Source: Noviherbaspirillum malthae
GTDB taxonomy: Bacteria > Pseudomonadota > Gammaproteobacteria > Burkholderiales > Burkholderiaceae_D
Reading direction: 5' to 3'
DNA length: 64,000 bases
Assembly (NCBI RefSeq): GCF_015352985.1
Contig: NZ_JACYXF010000002.1
Span: 372,001 to 436,000, forward strand
In this document: positions 27,363 to 35,681 of the stretch, in pieces
Layout: every line of letters begins with the position of its first letter
Numbering within the stretch: the stretch's first letter is position 1
Translations under genes and position numbers: made by a program
The notes under the pieces: model-generated
What the model was told of the DNA's origin: nothing
Seen by the model: the letters and a program-made list of their open reading frames with translations, nothing else
The model's database searches: none

Positions 27363-28124
27363 ATGCCACTTACTTTTTCCATCATTACCTGCACCTGGAA
27401 CAGCGCAAGCTTCCTGCGCGATTCTATTAACTCGGTGCTTTCACAGGATTACCCGCACATCGAGTACATCTTTGTCGACGGCGGTTCCGATGATGGGACC
27501 CTCGACATCATACGTTCGCTCAATCGTCCTTACACCCTGCTGGAGAACGTGCGCGGCGGAGTCAGCCGGGCGATGAATGAAGGTGTGCGCGTGGCGACCG
27601 GCGACGTGATCGCCCATCTGCATTCGGACGATTACTACTTGAAGCCCACCGTTCTGTCGACCGTGGCGCATCACCTGGAGACGACCGGGAAAGGCTGGCT
27701 CTTCGGCAGAACCGAGGCGCTGATCAATGGCAAGCTCTATCCGGACAATTATGTCTCGCCGCGCTTCTCCTATGCCAGCCTGCTGCGCGGGAACTATGTG
27801 CCCCACCCCGCGACATTTGTGCGGCGCGACCTCATGGTCAAGGCCGGCTGCTTCGACACCAAGCTCAAATACGCGATGGACTACGACCTGTGGCTTCGTC
27901 TGGCTCGCATGGCGGAACCGGTGCAGATCGACGAGGCGCTGGCGGCATTCCGCGAACACGAGGGCAGCCTGTCGAGCTCGACCCAGACCCGCCTGGCCGC
28001 CATGGCGGAAGACATGCGCGTACGAAACGCCTACGCCGGGAAAAACCCGATTGAAAAACTAGAACACTACGCACGCTATTTCGTGAGACGCCAACGCGCC
28101 ATCCGCGCCGGAGCAAGGGGGTAA
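27363..28124 (+). CDS. Glycosyltransferase family 2
   Basis: A 253-aa GT-A inverting glycosyltransferase. It shows S-I-I-T-C-T-W-N at the N-terminus, V-D-G-G-S-D-D-G-T near 40, and H-S-D-D-Y-Y near 91-96 as the D-x-D-type metal and nucleotide site; A-M-D-Y-D-L-W-L-R-L near 175 is the usual acceptor-side block. This subgroup is WcaA/SpsA-like. No membrane segment is visible. The ATG is 55 bases after the GT4 stop and the next GT2 starts 5 bases after its own stop. Confidence 0.88.
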   Translation: MPLTFSIITCTWNSASFLRDSINSVLSQDYPHIEYIFVDGGSDDGTLDIIRSLNRPYTLLENVRGGVSRAMNEGVRVATGDVIAHLHSDDYYLKPTVLSTVAHHLETTGKGWLFGRTEALINGKLYPDNYVSPRFSYASLLRGNYVPHPATFVRRDLMVKAGCFDTKLKYAMDYDLWLRLARMAEPVQIDEALAAFREHEGSLSSSTQTRLAAMAEDMRVRNAYAGKNPIEKLEHYARYFVRRQRAIRAGARG

Positions 28125-28129
28125 TCGCC

Positions 28130-28975
28130 ATGACAGCCGTATCACTCATCGTCGCCACAGTTGGACGCACAGCCGAACTCCGGCCGTTGTTCGATTCGTT
28201 TGCAGCGCAGACATTCAAGGACTTCGAAGTGATTGTCGTCGATCAGAACGAGGACGACAGGCTTGTGCCCTACATACAGCGCGGACGCATGCTGGGGCTG
28301 CAGATCAAGCACATGAGGCATCATCCGGCCAATCTTTCCGCAGCACGCAATGTCGGGATTGAAGCGGCCGTCGGCGACTGGATCGGTTTCCCCGACGACG
28401 ATTGCTGGTACGAGAACGACCTTCTCGAAAAATTGAAGCATCGCTTCGCCTGCCAGGATCCGCTTTCGGGGGCGGCAGTGCAATGGGTCGAGGAAGGCTT
28501 GCCTCCCAACCTGATGCCCAGCCTGTCCTGGGAACGGTCCTGCCGTTTCCGCGACATGCCGACCGCGTCCTTCCAGCTGTTCTTTCACCGCAAGCTCTTT
28601 GACCAGATCGGCAATTTCGATTGCCGGCTCGGCGTCGGCCTTTTCTTCGGCGCGGGAGAAGAGACCGACCTGGTCCTGCGCGCCCTGCGTGCCGGTGCAC
28701 TGCTGACTTTCGAAAGCGAAGCCAAGGTGCACCATCCCGTCAAGATTCCTGCCCCCAACCCGCAGGCGCGCCATGCTGCCCGCCTGCGTGCACGCGGTGC
28801 CGGCGCCTTGTGGGCGAAACATGAACTTCCTTCATGGGTCGTCATCCGCGGCCTTGCCGCGCCAGTCGTCAAGCCTTTGATGTCGGGCTCCTTCGGCTCA
28901 GACCTCGCGCTCGGGCTGGCTGTCGTTCGAGGACGAATCGACGGCTTGCTCAATTGGCGGCGGCAACAGCCTTGA
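28130..28975 (+). CDS. Glycosyltransferase family 2
   Basis: A 281-aa GT-A enzyme with V-S-L-I-V-A-T-V-G-R at the start, V-D-Q-N-E-D-D near 41-47, and P-D-D-D-C-W-Y near 86-92 as the D-x-D site, then G-A-G-E-E-T-D-L-V-L-R near 180. It is distinct from the preceding GT2. It is probably co-transcribed with it, and a strong hairpin 24 bases after the stop suggests that one transcript ends here. Confidence 0.87.
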   Translation: MTAVSLIVATVGRTAELRPLFDSFAAQTFKDFEVIVVDQNEDDRLVPYIQRGRMLGLQIKHMRHHPANLSAARNVGIEAAVGDWIGFPDDDCWYENDLLEKLKHRFACQDPLSGAAVQWVEEGLPPNLMPSLSWERSCRFRDMPTASFQLFFHRKLFDQIGNFDCRLGVGLFFGAGEETDLVLRALRAGALLTFESEAKVHHPVKIPAPNPQARHAARLRARGAGALWAKHELPSWVVIRGLAAPVVKPLMSGSFGSDLALGLAVVRGRIDGLLNWRRQQP

Positions 28976-29541
28976 TCCTCTTCTAGCGCCGCCTCGCAGC
29001 CAGCGCGCTCGACTTTGTTCATGACAGGTTGAGCGCGCTGGCGCTTTCAGCCTTGCCTCTTTTCTGCGGACGGCACGCCGTGCCCTGTCTGCGCATGCAC
29101 TCGTACGTCCTTGAACGACACGAAATGATGGTCATGCATCACAAGATGCTGCAGGTGCAGCAAGCTTCGATGCAACGTTGGCGCCCTGTACCCGTCGGGT
29201 TAAGGAAAGTTACAAAAGAGTCGTACGGAAATAGCTTTCCTTTGATTTAACACCGAACGGCAACAGCGGCCCCATTCAGAATGAAGTTCAGGATTGCCGG
29301 AACCTGGCCGCACACCACTAGATGGCTGTCAAGCCGGACGCCAGAACTGAACTGCATGGCCAGTGCCGAACGAGACGTCCGGCGAAGCAGGATCAAGCGC
29401 GAAGGAGCGTAAAGGATTTCTACATGAAGCATTTCAGCCGGTCCGCCCATGCAGTCCGGCATTTCGCAGGCGCTTTCGCCTGCCGTGGCAGCCAGGCGCT
29501 ACAAGGCAGGCATGCCACCTTATTCACCATGACACTTGCTG
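28976..29541 (+). other. 566-bp gap splitting the plus-strand exopolysaccharide block
   Basis: A very stable inverted repeat, GCCAGCGCGCTC (28999-29010) with its complement at 29031-29042 plus three more pairs including one G-U, forms a terminator-like hairpin directly after the GT2 gene, although the following T-run is weak. A 16-bp palindrome TGCTGCA-GG-TGCAGCA lies at 29147-29162. Short open frames here have no coding signals. The gap probably ends one transcript and starts the next, but no promoter is clear enough to place. Confidence 0.5.
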
Positions 29542-30765
29542 ATGGAACGAACGAACAACAAGAATCACGTAGCAGAAGTCAAGGAGCTCAAGCCGCATTC
29601 CGGAAGGAACGGCAACAGCCCCGTGCTCAGAATTGCGCTCGTCACAAACCACCCGCCGCCCTTTCGCATTCCCATTTATGAACGTATCGCCCAAGCGCCC
29701 GGCATCGAGCTGCATGCCGTCTTCTGCAGCGAACGCGAGCCTAACCGGGAATGGCAACTGCCGCCGCTGCGCTTCAATCATGTCTTTCTGAAAGAGCGGT
29801 TCGTCACGCGCGGCACCAACTATATCCATAACAATCCGGACGTGCTGACGGCGCTCAGCCGGATTGCACCGGATGTCATTGTCACGACCGGATTCAACCC
29901 GACCTTTCTGTACGCCTTCGGCTACTCCGTCATCCGTAACGTTCCGCATGTGCCGATGACGGATGGCACCGACATTTCGGAAGCCGCATTGTCGCGCTGG
30001 CATCGAGCAGTGCGCCGTATCGTCTACGCCCGCTCCCGCGCCTTCATTGCCGCCAGCCTCGGAGGCCTGCGCCTGTATGCCGATTACGGCATCGCGCGCG
30101 AATCCAGTTTCCTGTCCTGCCTGTGCATCGACAATGACGCCTATGCGGCCCAGGCCGGAGCTCAGCAGAAACAATACGACCTGATGTTTTGCGGCCGCAT
30201 CGTCGCCGACAAGAATCCCCTGTTCGCACTCCAGGTCGCCGACGGACTCGCTACGCGCCTCGGCCGGCGAATCAGCATCCTCTTCGTCGGCAGCGGGGAA
30301 CAGGAAGCCGAGCTGAACGCCGTGGCCGACAAGCTGGCGCAGCGCGTTGACGTCACGATCAACGGCCATGCAGAGCAGCATGAATTGCCGGCGCTCTATG
30401 CCGCAGCCAGAGTCTTTCTCTTTCCGACGGCGCGGGACGTCTGGGGCGTGGTCGCCAATGAGGCCTGCGCGGCCGGACTGCCCGTCATCGTCGCTCCCGA
30501 AGCCGGAGTCGCCGGCGAGCTCGTGCTTGATGGAGAGAACGGCTTCGTCTGCGGGCTGGACCTCGGACAGTGGATCGACCGGGCGGAACTGCTGCTGTCC
30601 AACGACGCGTTGTACCAGCGCTTTTCCAGGCGCAGCCTGGGTCTGGTTTCCGGCTATTCCTTCGATCATGCGGCCGACGGCATCATCCAGGCCTGCCTGC
30701 ATGCCGCCGGAAGACGCCACGACGACAACGACGCCTACAACGCGCGCGGAAGAAAGGTCGGGTGA
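29542..30765 (+). CDS. Glycosyltransferase family 4 (paralogue of the one at 37456)
   Basis: A 407-aa GT-B glycosyltransferase. After about 25 polar residues it reads I-A-L-V-T-N-H-P-P-P-F-R-I-P-I-Y-E-R and R-E-P-N-R-E-W, nearly the same wording as the minus-strand GT4 at 37456-38586 over the whole length. The donor site has F-C-G-R-I-V-A-D-K-N-P, G-S-G-E-Q-E and D-V-W-G-V-V-A-N-E-A-C-A-A-G-L-P-V-I. The two genes thus derive from a duplication and probably use related donors or acceptors. ATG 29542 is preferred to the TTG two codons earlier. Confidence 0.87.
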   Translation: MERTNNKNHVAEVKELKPHSGRNGNSPVLRIALVTNHPPPFRIPIYERIAQAPGIELHAVFCSEREPNREWQLPPLRFNHVFLKERFVTRGTNYIHNNPDVLTALSRIAPDVIVTTGFNPTFLYAFGYSVIRNVPHVPMTDGTDISEAALSRWHRAVRRIVYARSRAFIAASLGGLRLYADYGIARESSFLSCLCIDNDAYAAQAGAQQKQYDLMFCGRIVADKNPLFALQVADGLATRLGRRISILFVGSGEQEAELNAVADKLAQRVDVTINGHAEQHELPALYAAARVFLFPTARDVWGVVANEACAAGLPVIVAPEAGVAGELVLDGENGFVCGLDLGQWIDRAELLLSNDALYQRFSRRSLGLVSGYSFDHAADGIIQACLHAAGRRHDDNDAYNARGRKVG

Positions 30766-30769
30766 CGCC

Positions 30770-30835
30770 ATGCATATTCATATCGTTCGCACCGCCAACG
30801 AAATCAGCAATGAATCAAGCTGGAGTCTTCGATGA
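30770..30835 (+). CDS. Possible 21-codon coupling ORF before a GT4 gene
   Basis: ATG at 30770 opens M-H-I-H-I-V-R-T-A-N-E-I-S-N-E-S-S-W-S-L-R and stops in an ATGA overlap with the next glycosyltransferase start. It begins 4 bases after the preceding GT4 stop. It could allow ribosomes to re-initiate on the next gene, or be the remnant of a deleted gene. There is no evidence that the peptide has a function. Confidence 0.3.
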   Translation: MHIHIVRTANEISNESSWSLR

Positions 30836-32001
30836 AGATCCTGATTGCCCATAACGCCTACCAGCACCGCGGCGGCGAAGATGCCGTCGTCGATGCCGAA
30901 GTTGCCCTGCTGCGCGAGCATGGACACGAAGTGGAAGTCTATGCCCAGCACAACGACGCGCTCAACAGCATGCCGCGCGCTGCGGCGGCAATGACCGCCA
31001 TCTGGTCGCATCGCTCTGCAGGCGATATTGAAAGCTTGTGCGAACGCTTCCATCCGGACGTGATTCATGTGCATAACACCTTTCCGCTGATCTCGCCGTC
31101 GCTTTACTGGGCGGCGGCCAGGCGCCATGTACCGGTCGTGCAGACCTTGCACAATTTCAGGCTGCTCTGTCCCCAGGCGATCTTCCTGCGCGACGGAAAG
31201 ATCTGCGAAGACTGCATCGGCAAGCTGCCATGGCGGGCCGTGACGCGAAAATGCTATCGCGACTCCACGGTCCAGTCGGCAGTGATCACCAGCATGCTGG
31301 CAACCCATCGCGCCATCGGCACTTACCGCGAGCGGGTCACGCGCTATATCGCACTCAACAGTTTTGCGCGCGACAAATACATCGAGGGCGGCCTTCCCGC
31401 CAGCCGTTTCCGCATCAAGCCCAATTTTGTCGGCTCCACCGCGCATCCCACATGGGAACAGCGCAGCGGTGGCATGTACGTTGGCCGCCTTTCATCGGAG
31501 AAGGGGCTGGACGTGCTGGCACGGGCCGTGCAACTGGCTCCAGGTGTGCCGGTGGACGTCATTGGCAGCGGCCCACTGGAGGCACTGGCGAAGGAAGCCT
31601 TTGGCGAGCATCTGCTCGGCTTCCTGCCGCTGGAACGCATCATGGAGCGCATGGGCACCGCCCAGTTCCTGGTGCTGCCGAGCATCTGCTATGAGAATTC
31701 GCCGCGCACCATCGTCGAGGCCTTTTCTTGCGGACTGCCCGTGATTGCCAGCCGTCTCGGCGCCCTGATCGATATCGTGCGCGACGGAGAAACCGGATTG
31801 CTGTTCAATCCGGGCGACGCGTCCGATCTGGCCGCCAAGATGGCTTGGGCCGCGGCCAATCCGGAAGAGATGAAGCGCATGGGCCGTGCCGCGCGCGCAG
31901 AATACGAGGCGAAGTACACGCCTGAACGCAACTATGACTTGTTGATCGACATATATGAAGATGCAATTTCCACACTCACAAGAGAAGCCCATGCAGCGTA
32001 A
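30832..32001 (+). CDS. Glycosyltransferase family 4
   Basis: A 389-aa GT-B enzyme starting MKILIAHNAYQHRGGEDAVV, the G-G-E-D loop typical of a GT4 subgroup in capsule clusters. It contains L-H-N-F-R-L-L-C-P (about 105-113) with a nearby C-E-D-C-I-G pair of cysteines, Y-V-G-R-L-S-S-E-K-G-L in the donor domain, and E-N-S-P-R-T-I-V-E-A-F-S-C-G-L-P-V-I-A-S as the nucleotide-sugar signature. Its ATG is coupled to the 21-codon ORF and its 3' end overlaps the next gene. Substrates are unknown. Confidence 0.88.
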   Translation: MKILIAHNAYQHRGGEDAVVDAEVALLREHGHEVEVYAQHNDALNSMPRAAAAMTAIWSHRSAGDIESLCERFHPDVIHVHNTFPLISPSLYWAAARRHVPVVQTLHNFRLLCPQAIFLRDGKICEDCIGKLPWRAVTRKCYRDSTVQSAVITSMLATHRAIGTYRERVTRYIALNSFARDKYIEGGLPASRFRIKPNFVGSTAHPTWEQRSGGMYVGRLSSEKGLDVLARAVQLAPGVPVDVIGSGPLEALAKEAFGEHLLGFLPLERIMERMGTAQFLVLPSICYENSPRTIVEAFSCGLPVIASRLGALIDIVRDGETGLLFNPGDASDLAAKMAWAAANPEEMKRMGRAARAEYEAKYTPERNYDLLIDIYEDAISTLTREAHAA

Positions 32002-32758
32002 GGGCCAGGCAGTACTGGAAGCTTTCATCGACGCCGTTACCTGGGAAGAGGCTGTCGGGCAGATCACGCGCTGGGGAGCGGACCATCAATCCCGTTACGT
32101 TTGCATCTGCAACGTCCATTCGGTGGTCACGACCACCAGCGATGTCGAATTCAAGATTGCCGTGAACAACGCGGACATGGCCACGCCCGATGGCGCTCCC
32201 ATCGCATGGGCCTTGCGCCGGCTCGGGCACCCGATGCAGGAGCGCATCAACGGCCCCGACCTGATGATGAAATACCTGGAGGAAGCCGAGCGGCTCGACC
32301 AGGTGGTGTTTTTCTATGGCAGTACCGAGAGCACGCTGGCCAAGCTGCGTGTCACCCTGGCCAGGCAGTTCCCGCGTCTGCGTATCGGCGGCACCTACTC
32401 TCCGCCCTTCCGGAGCTTGTCCCTCGAAGAGGATGAACAGATCATCGAGATGATCAACGAATCCGGCGCCAACGTGGTATTCGTCGGCCTGGGGTGCCCG
32501 AAGCAGGAAAAATGGATGGCCGACCACCGCGGACGCGTCAACGCGGTGATGATCGGTGTCGGCGCCGCTTTCGATTACCATGCCGGCGTGATCAAGCGCG
32601 CTCCGCTCTGGTGGCAGCGCAATGGTCTGGAATGGCTGTATCGGCTTGCTTCCGAACCCCGGCGCCTGTTCAAGCGCTACATGGTCACCAATACGCTGTT
32701 TGTGTTCGGCTTCCTGCGTCAATTCGTCACCGCGAAACTTCCTGCGGGCGATGCCTGA
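31991..32758 (+). CDS. WecG/TagA/CpsF-family glycosyltransferase (GT26)
   Basis: GT26 enzymes such as WecG and TagA add N-acetylmannosamine(uronate) to a lipid-linked sugar; others in exopolysaccharide loci add glucose or glucuronic acid. The 255-aa product shows N-x-A-D-M-A-T-P-D-G-A-P-I-A-W, G-P-D-L-M near 85, and the C-terminal V-G-L-G-C-P-K-Q-E-K-W-M and G-V-G-A-A-F-D-Y-H-A-G block, all diagnostic. ATG 31991 is used because AGAGAAG precedes it and it matches the usual N-terminus; ATG 31955 is also in frame. It overlaps the preceding GT4 by 11 bases and ends the transcript before a terminator. Confidence 0.9.
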   Translation: MQRKGQAVLEAFIDAVTWEEAVGQITRWGADHQSRYVCICNVHSVVTTTSDVEFKIAVNNADMATPDGAPIAWALRRLGHPMQERINGPDLMMKYLEEAERLDQVVFFYGSTESTLAKLRVTLARQFPRLRIGGTYSPPFRSLSLEEDEQIIEMINESGANVVFVGLGCPKQEKWMADHRGRVNAVMIGVGAAFDYHAGVIKRAPLWWQRNGLEWLYRLASEPRRLFKRYMVTNTLFVFGFLRQFVTAKLPAGDA

Positions 32759-32810
32759 CTGGTCGCATCGACGGCGTCTGGTCTCGCGCATGGATTGACG
32801 ACTGACCGGG

Positions 32811-32839
32811 GACAAAGCCGCCTGAAGGGCGGCTTTGTC
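32811..32839 (+). terminator. Intrinsic terminator closing the plus-strand glycosyltransferase operon
   Basis: GACAAAGCCGCC (32811-32822) and its complement (32828-32839) form a perfect 12-bp stem with a 5-base loop, 52 bases after the GT26 stop. The terminal T's are inside the stem, so efficiency is uncertain. The following 285 bp to the acyltransferase gene are AT-rich, probably promoter-bearing, and hold no gene I can support. Confidence 0.7.
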
Positions 32840-33124
32840 ATCTCGACTCAACGCTTGAATAAGTGAATGTGTGAATGGACGAGAATTCGTCCGGCACGTA
32901 TCGGTACCGCCTAGGGAGCTTGCGGGCGGTCAACATGCGCCAACGCTAAATAACCCGCCTCTTTCCGTTCGACTTAGTCTGGATGTCGATACAACAGTTG
33001 CATTGCATCCGACATTGGTCTTACGACATATCAAATTGGTAATACGCGCCGATGCAATCATATGTCTGCTTGATAATATTTTGGATTTCCCAAAACCAAG
33101 CCGCCGACGCAACAGGAGAAATTG

Positions 33125-35128
33125 ATGAATCCAACTGCCCATCTAGCCTATCGTCCGGATATCGATGGTTTGCGCGCCATCGCGGTGCTGGCGGTGATCG
33201 CATTTCATGCGAGCTCGATGATCGTGACCGGTGGATTCGTCGGTGTTGACATCTTCTTCGTGATCTCGGGTTTCCTCATCACCGGACTGATCGCCAAGGG
33301 CATCGAGAGCGAAACGTTCACCTTTGCCGATTTCTACACGCGGCGCATCAAGCGTATCTTTCCCGCGTATATCGTGGTGGCGCTGGTGACGCTGGTCATC
33401 TCCTCCTACCTGTTGATACCGAACGACTACATCTTCTACACGACATCGCTCGCCGCCTCCTGGGCATTCCTGTCGAACGTGTTCTTCTCGATGCTGAGCT
33501 GGGGCTACTTCGGCCAGCGGACCGAGGAATTCCCGCTGCTGCATACCTGGTCGCTGTCGGTCGAAGAACAGTTCTACTTCCTGTTCCCGATCCTGCTGAT
33601 CCTGCTGTACCGCTATTTCCGCAAGCAGATCATCCCCATCCTCCTGGTGGCGGGCATAGCTTTCGCAGTGCTATCGGAAATTAAGACCAGCGAGATCAAG
33701 GCCTATTTCCTGCTGACGTCGCGTGCGCATGAACTCATCATCGGTGCACTGGCCTACTTCATTTCACAGAAATACCCGCTGCGCTCCGCCGCCGCCTCCA
33801 ACTCTCTGGTAATGCTCGGCATGGGCATGATGCTCGGCTCCATGTTCCTGATTGAGAAAGGAACCTCCTTCCCCGGCGTCAATTCACTGTATCCCTGCAT
33901 CGGCACGGCGCTCGTCATCTACGCCGGCACCCGGGAAAACGTGCTCAAGCCGTTGCTGGCAAGCCGGCCGATGGTTTCGATCGGGCTGATTTCCTACTCC
34001 CTCTATCTGTGGCACTGGCCGATCTTCTCCTTCCTGCGCTATCGCCGCATCGAGATCACCTTCGGCGTAGGCATCGCCGCAGTGACTCTGGCATTCCTGC
34101 TTTCCTGGCTGACCTGGCGGTTCGTCGAAACCCCGGTCCGCAAGAACAGAAACCTGAACTTCAAGAAGGCATTCACCCGGATCTACGCGCTGCCGGCAGC
34201 CGCCTTCATGTCGGTTGGACTGGTTTCCTACATGACCGAAGGAGCGCCCTACCGCTTTTCCGATGACATGCGCGAACTGATTTCCAGCTACTCCTTCGAA
34301 CGCGACCTGACCCGCTCCTGTTCGATCCGGGCGGAAGACTATCGCAAGGTCACCATGGATTACCTGATGGCCAACTGCGCATTCGGCGACACGAGCCAGG
34401 CGAAGCCGGAAGTGCTGCTGATGGGCGATTCGCATGCACACCATTTCAAACCTTTCGTCGATGCGCTGGCCACGTCAGCCGGATTGAAGGCGGTCTACCA
34501 TGTACAGGGAACTTGCTTCCCGACCGCCTTGCAAGTCACCGACAAGCACCCCGAGAAAGGACCTGACACCTGCCAGCAGCGCAACCTTGATCTGCTGGCG
34601 CTTGCACCGAGCGTCAAGTACGTCGTCATGGCCGGCTTCTGGGCTTCGGAGCCCTGGCGCGACCTGGAAAAGGAAATGATGTACATGACCGGCAAGGTGG
34701 TCGAGGCAGGCGCGATACCGGTGATCTTCAAGGACAATCCTTATTTCGAACCCGACCTGTCGCAATGCATCCTGCACAGGACACGCGGCTGGCTGCCGGC
34801 CGAGCGCAACTGCAACATCCCCTATCGCTTCGTGGTCGAAACCCAGACTCCTGTCGATCAGATTGTCGAAAAAGTACAGGCACGCTATCCGTCGGTCCGC
34901 ATCATCGATCCCAAGAAGATCATGTGCACCACGCAGGAATGCGTGACCTACATGGGTAATGTCGCACTGTACAAAGATGCCAACCATATCAATACCAAGG
35001 CTTCCAAGCTGCTCGGTGAGCAGTATGTCGCGCGTGTCGACAACCCGCTGGCCGGACCGGCATCGGAGACACCCGGCATGAAGCGCCCGGTTGACCTCGC
35101 CCAAGGCCTGATGACCAAGGTGAAGTGA
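33125..35128 (+). CDS. OafA/YrhL-type O-acyltransferase with C-terminal SGNH domain
   Basis: This 667-aa membrane enzyme would add O-acetyl or another acyl group to the polysaccharide. The N-terminal acyltransferase-3 domain (about 8-345) has about 10 membrane helices, Y-R-P-D-I-D-G-L-R-A-I-A-V, the conserved I-A-F-H, and F-F-V-I-S-G-F-L-I-T. A periplasmic SGNH hydrolase-like domain follows (about 380-640) with L-M-G-D-S-H-A (Ser436) and the D-A-N-H-I-N motif (Asp618, His621) completing the triad. AGGAG lies 7 bases before ATG 33125. It is a single gene after the operon terminator. Confidence 0.93.
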   Translation: MNPTAHLAYRPDIDGLRAIAVLAVIAFHASSMIVTGGFVGVDIFFVISGFLITGLIAKGIESETFTFADFYTRRIKRIFPAYIVVALVTLVISSYLLIPNDYIFYTTSLAASWAFLSNVFFSMLSWGYFGQRTEEFPLLHTWSLSVEEQFYFLFPILLILLYRYFRKQIIPILLVAGIAFAVLSEIKTSEIKAYFLLTSRAHELIIGALAYFISQKYPLRSAAASNSLVMLGMGMMLGSMFLIEKGTSFPGVNSLYPCIGTALVIYAGTRENVLKPLLASRPMVSIGLISYSLYLWHWPIFSFLRYRRIEITFGVGIAAVTLAFLLSWLTWRFVETPVRKNRNLNFKKAFTRIYALPAAAFMSVGLVSYMTEGAPYRFSDDMRELISSYSFERDLTRSCSIRAEDYRKVTMDYLMANCAFGDTSQAKPEVLLMGDSHAHHFKPFVDALATSAGLKAVYHVQGTCFPTALQVTDKHPEKGPDTCQQRNLDLLALAPSVKYVVMAGFWASEPWRDLEKEMMYMTGKVVEAGAIPVIFKDNPYFEPDLSQCILHRTRGWLPAERNCNIPYRFVVETQTPVDQIVEKVQARYPSVRIIDPKKIMCTTQECVTYMGNVALYKDANHINTKASKLLGEQYVARVDNPLAGPASETPGMKRPVDLAQGLMTKVK

Positions 35129-35136
35129 AATCACGG

Positions 35137-35155
35137 CGCCGGCACCATGCCGGCG
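35137..35155 (+). terminator. Possible terminator after the acyltransferase gene
   Basis: CGCCGGC (35137-35143) pairs with GCCGGCG (35149-35155) around ACCAT, 8 bases after the stop, followed by TCTTC. The stem is GC-rich but the U-run is short. Confidence 0.4.
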
Positions 35156-35233
35156 TCTTCACGCCTTCCTGCACGAGCAGCCGGGTTGCGCCGCGTGCAA
35201 TCTTCGCTCCATCGCCATCGAATCACCATTCAG

Positions 35234-35399
35234 CTTATACCAATCCCATGGCAGAACGTGACAGATGAGACCAATGGATTTTTTCGACTGGCAAGGCGCG
35301 GGAGGAATCCATAGCGGGGCTATGGGTGACGAGCGCAACGCGGGCAGGCGGAAAAAAGGCGCGGTCTCATGGCATGTTCTGCCATGGGATTGGTATTAG
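35234..35399. mobile_element. MITE-like long inverted-repeat element (about 158 bp)
   Basis: The 20-bp arms TACCAATCCCATGGCAGAAC (35238-35257) and its perfect complement (35376-35395) enclose 118 bp. Both ends are flanked by TTA (35235-35237 and 35396-35398), which looks like a 3-bp target duplication. Inside are nested pairings: ATGAGACC (35265-35272) with GGTCTCAT (35363-35370), and a central hairpin CCATAGC-GGG-GCTATGG (35311-35327). No open frame is present. It resembles a non-autonomous transposable element or a large palindromic intergenic repeat; no second copy was noticed in the window. Confidence 0.7.
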
Positions 35400-35400
35400 A

Positions 35401-35448
35401 TCGTCAATCTTTGTTGACGACGCCACCAGCGTCAACTAATATTGACGC
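35401..35448 (+). promoter_or_regulatory. Promoter embedded in two identical-core palindromes; predicted leaderless start
   Basis: TCGTCAA-N6-TTGACGA (35401-35420) and GCGTCAA-N6-TTGACGC (35429-35448) share the core CGTCAA-N6-TTGACG, centre to centre 28 bp. TTGACG at 35414-35419 is a near-consensus -35, and TAATAT at 35437-35442 is a -10 after exactly 17 bp. A start 7 bases later falls on the ATG at 35449, which directly abuts the second palindrome, leaving no room for a ribosome-binding site. Confidence 0.75.
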
Positions 35449-35673
35449 ATGATTGATCCTACGTCTCTTCCCTCTCCCGATGCCCCCGAAGAGGCGCTTG
35501 CAGCCGTGGTTGCGCTTCGACGGATGGCAGACAAGCTGGAACGGCTCGCGGTCGCCAACGCCATCCGGCAAGGCTGGTCATGGGCTCAAGTGGCTGATGC
35601 CCTCGGCGTTTCCAAGCAGGCCGCGCACAAGCGCCTCGCGGGGACGCTTCATTCAAACGATATTCCTGAATAG
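35449..35673 (+). CDS. Small helix-turn-helix protein (74 aa), likely autoregulator
   Basis: The 74-aa protein is almost entirely one HTH: R-Q-G-W-S-W-A-Q-V-A-D-A-L-G-V-S-K-Q (about 45-62) is a standard helix-turn-helix, followed by A-A-H-K-R-L. It is probably a DNA-binding dimer recognising the twin palindromes that cover its own promoter. Pairing of such a small HTH gene with a Clp-N domain gene is a recurrent arrangement in other bacteria. Its ATG has no upstream ribosome-binding site because the predicted transcript starts at or next to the ATG. Confidence 0.75.
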   Translation: MIDPTSLPSPDAPEEALAAVVALRRMADKLERLAVANAIRQGWSWAQVADALGVSKQAAHKRLAGTLHSNDIPE

Positions 35674-35681
35674 GAGCCGAC

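Noticed and set aside
29322-29681. 119-codon ORF before the GT4 gene
   Set aside because: It overlaps the GT4 start in another frame, is rich in Arg/Gln without features and has no ribosome-binding site.
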